A stretch of 64,000 bases of DNA from Pirellulaceae bacterium (GTDB lineage Bacteria > Planctomycetota > Planctomycetia > Pirellulales > Pirellulaceae). A program made the translations under genes and the position numbers. The notes beneath the pieces are model-generated. The model did not search any database and was not told where the DNA came from. It saw only the letters and a program-made list of their open reading frames with translations. Location: NCBI GenBank assembly GCA_018402565.1, contig JAGYIQ010000013.1, positions 26,455 through 90,454 of the forward strand. Reading direction: 5' to 3'. This document shows positions 61,091-64,000 of the stretch, piece by piece. Within the stretch, counting starts at the first letter, position 1; each line of letters starts with the position of its first letter.

Positions 61091-61380
61091 CGTGAAGTAC
61101 TCCTGTTCGGCAATGGGCTAACCCGGTTGATTGTGTGGCCTATTGTAGCAAACCCTGGCAGGGTATGGGGCGAGATCGCTGAGGTCCGCCATACAAGTGA
61201 TCGCTCGGCCAATTCTCGATCTTCGTCGGTGGCAGTCCAGCCGTACGTATTGCAACCGAATGGAACGCAAGTCGAAGGGTCGATTCCACGGGTCGATTTC
61301 GGTTGCTTGGTTGAAGTCAAGCGAGATCGCCACTAAACTGGCTGCCGGAAACTGGGCAACAATCATGAAAAGGCCCAAAC

Positions 61381-62922
61381 ATGCGATTCGTTTTATTACT
61401 GGTGGCTTGTTGGCTCGGAACGTCTACCGGGGCGCCGTCCCAAGCCGAAGCTCAAACGCAAGCTGAGGCACAGCCCCAATCACAGTCCCAGCCCCTGAAC
61501 GTGGTTTTTATACTGGCAGACGACTTGGGGTGGGGAGAAGTGGGGTGTTATGGTCAAGAAAAGATTCCGACGCCCAATATTGACCGATTGGCCGCCCAGG
61601 GGATGCGGTTCACGCAGCACTACAGCGGTGCGCCGGTCTGCGCTCCGTCCCGCTGCGTGTTGCTGACGGGACGGCATCTGGGGCATGCCCAAATTCGAGG
61701 CAACAAGCAGGCCAAGGTGCACTTCCCCGAGTTCAATGAGGGGCAATATCCCATGCGAGAGGATACGGTCACGATTGCCAAACAACTCCAGCAGACCGGC
61801 TATCGAACCGCGGCGTTTGGCAAGTGGGGACTGGGGCCGGTTGGCAGCAGCGGCGCCCCCAACCGCCAGGGGTTTGATCTGTTTTTTGGTTACAATTGCC
61901 AAGCGCTCGCGCACAGTTTTTATCCGCGGTACCTGTGGCGCAACGACCAACAAGTGTCCTTGAATGTGCGGCCGATCCCCGGCCATGCTCGCCAAGCAGA
62001 CGGCGAGGTTCGCCTGGAGGATTGGGTGGGGGAAAACTACGCTCCCCACGTGATGATCGAGGAGGCGGAGAAGTTCATCGCGGCCCAGGCCGACCAGCCC
62101 TTCTTTCTCTATTTGCCGTTGATTGAGCCGCACGTGGCGATTCATCCGCCGAAAGCTCTGGTAGATCAGTTCCCCGCGGAGTGGGACAGCCAAGTTTACC
62201 GCGGCGGCAATGGTTATTTGCCCCATCCGCGGCCGCGGGCTGCCTATGCGGCCATGATCCATGACTTGGATCGCCATGTAGGACGTGTCCTGGCAGCCTT
62301 GGAGCAAGCCGGCGTGGCCCAACGGACGTTGGTGATTTTCACCAGTGACAACGGCAGTACCCACCCCGGCCGCCAGGAGCCCGACTTTCACATCGGGGGC
62401 GCCGATCCCGTATTTTTCAATAGCACCGCCGATTTGCGCGGTTACAAGGGCAGCGTTTACGAAGGAGGGATTCGCGTCCCCATGATCGCACGGTTGCCCG
62501 GACGCATCGCGCCGGGTAGCGTCAATGAAACACCCAGCTACTTCGCCGATTGGTTCCCGACGCTGTGTGATGCGTTGGAGATCGACTCGCCCAGTGGCCT
62601 GGATGGCGATAGCCTCTGGCCGGTACTGACGGGACAAATCTCAACGCTGACTCAACGCCGGCCGATGGTCTGGGTCTTTCCCGAATACCAAGGGCAAGTG
62701 GCCGTGAGGATCGGTGACTTTAAGCTGGTGCGGCAAATGCTGAACACTAAATCCCCCGGGCCTTGGGAGGTCTACAACTTGGCGACCGACCGGGCTGAAA
62801 GTCGTGATATCGCAGCCGAGCATCCCGAACTAATCGAGCAGGTCGAAGCGTTGTTACGCACTCAAGTCGCGGAAAATGCGATTTTCCCAGTCAAGATCCC
62901 CGGTCTTGCCCACACACCCTGA
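61381..62922 (+). CDS. Secreted type I sulfatase (arylsulfatase A-like)
   Basis: 513 residues. Signal peptide (about 1-18) and a Gln-rich linker (about 20-38), then NVVFILADDLGWGE with metal Asp47/Asp48, signature C87-A-P-S-R91 (Cys is the formylglycine precursor) and LLTGRH, GKWGLG, TSDNGSTHPG and YEGGIRVPMIARLPG. Full length for an S1 sulfatase. Divergent from the glycosidase-like gene about 290 bases upstream. The TGA stop arises in the left edge of a family B half-copy (CCCTGACCCC), so the last residues may differ from the ancestral end. Confidence 0.94.
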   Translation: MRFVLLLVACWLGTSTGAPSQAEAQTQAEAQPQSQSQPLNVVFILADDLGWGEVGCYGQEKIPTPNIDRLAAQGMRFTQHYSGAPVCAPSRCVLLTGRHLGHAQIRGNKQAKVHFPEFNEGQYPMREDTVTIAKQLQQTGYRTAAFGKWGLGPVGSSGAPNRQGFDLFFGYNCQALAHSFYPRYLWRNDQQVSLNVRPIPGHARQADGEVRLEDWVGENYAPHVMIEEAEKFIAAQADQPFFLYLPLIEPHVAIHPPKALVDQFPAEWDSQVYRGGNGYLPHPRPRAAYAAMIHDLDRHVGRVLAALEQAGVAQRTLVIFTSDNGSTHPGRQEPDFHIGGADPVFFNSTADLRGYKGSVYEGGIRVPMIARLPGRIAPGSVNETPSYFADWFPTLCDALEIDSPSGLDGDSLWPVLTGQISTLTQRRPMVWVFPEYQGQVAVRIGDFKLVRQMLNTKSPGPWEVYNLATDRAESRDIAAEHPELIEQVEALLRTQVAENAIFPVKIPGLAHTP

Positions 62923-62969
62923 CCCCTTTACCACACCGATCCCAAAATTAAACGGTGACAAAGCACTAG
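62918..62969. repeat. Family B half-copy between convergent genes
   Basis: CCTGACCCCTTTACCACACC, then CCCAAAATTAAACGGTGACAAAGCACTAG: right arm only. It supplies the TGA of the sulfatase (62920-62922) and the reverse-strand TAG of the next gene (62966-62968). Confidence 0.92.
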
Positions 62970-63544
62970 GCCTCGATGGCCTGGGCCAGGTCACAAATCA
63001 ATTCGCAAAAGAAACGCAGTTCCGCTGCCGTCTCGGGTAATCGCGGGGTGTAGAGACTCAAACGTCCCTCGCTGACGGTGATTCGAGTCGGTGCAACTGC
63101 CGCCAAACGCGCTGCCACGTTCTCGTCATAGAATTGAGAACCCTCAAGGGGTGCGAAATGTTTCGACGGGGTTAGGTCCCAACAAATTTCGGCTGCTTGA
63201 CCCTCCAATTCCGCAGTGACTGCCAAACGAGCCATTTCATTCGCCGAGGATCGCTGGATAGACGAGAGCCGGATTGATCTCTCACGGAATCGACCCTGGA
63301 TCTGCTCCGGTTTCCTCGGATGCAACAAATCGCCACCATCGTGATCCAGACCATCAGTGACGGCTGCGAAGTCTCGCCACCCGTCGCGGCCGCGATATCG
63401 ACGTTTTTGGACGTGAAGAGCGATCCCGACAAAAACCAGCGACACGCCCCCAAAGAACGGAAGTGGGGAGTTCAACCAAACCGCCAGCCCGCCGAGAACG
63501 AGGAAGCTGATCAGGGCCAGAGCGTCTTGTCCCAGCACACGCAT
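62966..63544 (-). CDS. Unknown small membrane protein
   Basis: 192 residues. Two hydrophobic helices (about 8-45; ALALISFLVLGGLAVWL, FFGGVSLVFVGIALHV) followed by a soluble domain of about 140 residues without recognised motifs (LAVTAELEGQAAEICWDLTP; ITVSEGRLSLYTPRLPETAAELRFF). Stop TAG lies in the family B half-copy. Probably the second gene of a pair with the 60-residue membrane protein upstream. Confidence 0.7.
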   Translation of the reverse strand: MRVLGQDALALISFLVLGGLAVWLNSPLPFFGGVSLVFVGIALHVQKRRYRGRDGWRDFAAVTDGLDHDGGDLLHPRKPEQIQGRFRERSIRLSSIQRSSANEMARLAVTAELEGQAAEICWDLTPSKHFAPLEGSQFYDENVAARLAAVAPTRITVSEGRLSLYTPRLPETAAELRFFCELICDLAQAIEA

Positions 63545-63592
63545 TCGGGGGTGTACGTGGGTGACACGGGTCGGCGGATCGCTCGGAAGTCG

Positions 63593-63775
63593 CTACGACT
63601 CAACAAAGGCCAGATATCGGCTATCCAGGCAGTTCAAGTACCACAGGTGTCCCGCGAGCCAACAGACAGCGGCCGTCAGTAACAACCCCAAAACGACTGT
63701 CGAATCCATTTCACAGCAGGCTGCCACAACGGTTCCCAATAACAGCAAGGTGGCAACGGTCGACAGCGGCTTCAT
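63593..63775 (-). CDS. 60-residue two-helix membrane protein
   Basis: MKPLSTVATLLLLGTVVAACC and VVLGLLLTAAVCWLAGHLWYLN form two hydrophobic helices with a short soluble end (LAFVES). Located 48 bases upstream of, and in the same direction as, the 192-residue membrane protein, which suggests an operon. No homology recognised; short length keeps confidence low. The remaining 225 bases to the window end (63776-64000) show no clear gene. Confidence 0.5.
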   Translation of the reverse strand: MKPLSTVATLLLLGTVVAACCEMDSTVVLGLLLTAAVCWLAGHLWYLNCLDSRYLAFVES

Positions 63776-64000
63776 ATTGGCTCTCCGTGGTTCGGGCGAC
63801 GGGTACTCATGGCCCTATACGGCTTTAACGACCCGTTGTGACAGCGTCCTCGGTGATTTGGTCGGAAATCCCGGTTGTGACCGCTGACGCCTCGGAGGGT
63901 GTCATGCAGCAAGTCAGGCTAAGAACTTGTCCGCAAATGACCGAATTGCCCGAAACGGTCAGCGTCCAAGTGCCGAAAAAACTGGGTGCTAACGCACTCC

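Noticed and set aside
60215..61336. 373-residue plus-strand open frame opposite the glycosidase-like gene
   Set aside because: Antisense shadow; no domains and no plausible start signal.

Overview
The window looks like a chromosomal segment of a planctomycete, most likely of the order Pirellulales. This is inferred from protein families, since there is no rRNA gene here. It carries the lineage's characteristic families: a DUF1549/DUF1553 protein, a DUF1501 protein, a DUF1552 protein, a giant DUF1587/1592/1588/1585 cytochrome-like protein, a DUF1559 prepilin-like protein, two formylglycine sulfatases, PQQ-type beta-propellers and a Hanks-type kinase. No transposase, integrase, phage structural gene or CRISPR array was seen. 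Two tRNA genes are present: Asp-GTC (+) and Ser-GCT (-).

Layout. 1-7.2 kb: a sulfatase (-), then asd, truA, a GT4 glycosyltransferase and a protein kinase in close series, then accA. 7.4-10.2 kb: cvpA-like (-), a YdjM-like membrane hydrolase, dtd (-). 10.4-15.8 kb: pdxA, then a DUF1549/1553, DUF1501 and WD40 run. 15.9-16.9 kb: a 40-aa lipoprotein and an unknown protein (-). 17.6-21.9 kb: a compact five-gene operon coding for a eukaryote-like ubiquitin-type conjugation system: ubiquitin-like modifier, E2, E1, membrane-anchored JAMM protease and membrane-anchored RING-like protein. 22-24.3 kb: a NaChBac-type channel (-), a Nudix hydrolase (-) and a PduO adenosyltransferase. 24.4-28.8 kb: PII (glnB), glnD and a TPR-like protein. 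28.9-32.3 kb: a histone-H1-like basic protein (-), tRNA-Asp, a YebC-family protein, a methyltransferase and tRNA-Ser (-). 32.6-41.6 kb: a coiled-coil membrane protein, and upstream of it a five-gene electron-transfer operon on the minus strand (flavin/2Fe-2S reductase, tetraheme cytochrome, cNMP-binding/4Fe-4S protein, b-type membrane protein, decaheme protein). 41.9-47.1 kb: an adenylate/guanylate cyclase divergent from that operon, and two PQQ-propeller proteins. 47.4-63.8 kb: a DUF1552 protein, a choice-of-anchor-I-like lipoprotein (-), a prepilin-like DUF1559 protein, a small lipoprotein, a cupin, the DUF1592 giant (-), an unknown membrane protein, a glycosidase-like protein (-), a second sulfatase and two small membrane proteins (-).

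Two families of palindrome-ended, non-coding dispersed repeats punctuate the window. Family A is about 130 bp with 15-19 bp terminal inverted repeats, single at 1.9 kb and in arrays at 8.2 and 48.8 kb. Family B is a nested palindrome with ends TAGTGCTTTGTCAC/GTGACAAAGCACTA at 10.2, 17.1, 53.5, 57.4 and 62.9 kb. Several family B copies abut genes and supply their stop codons. The main discovery candidates are the ubiquitin-like operon, the electron-transfer operon with its possible cyclic-nucleotide link, and the two repeat families.
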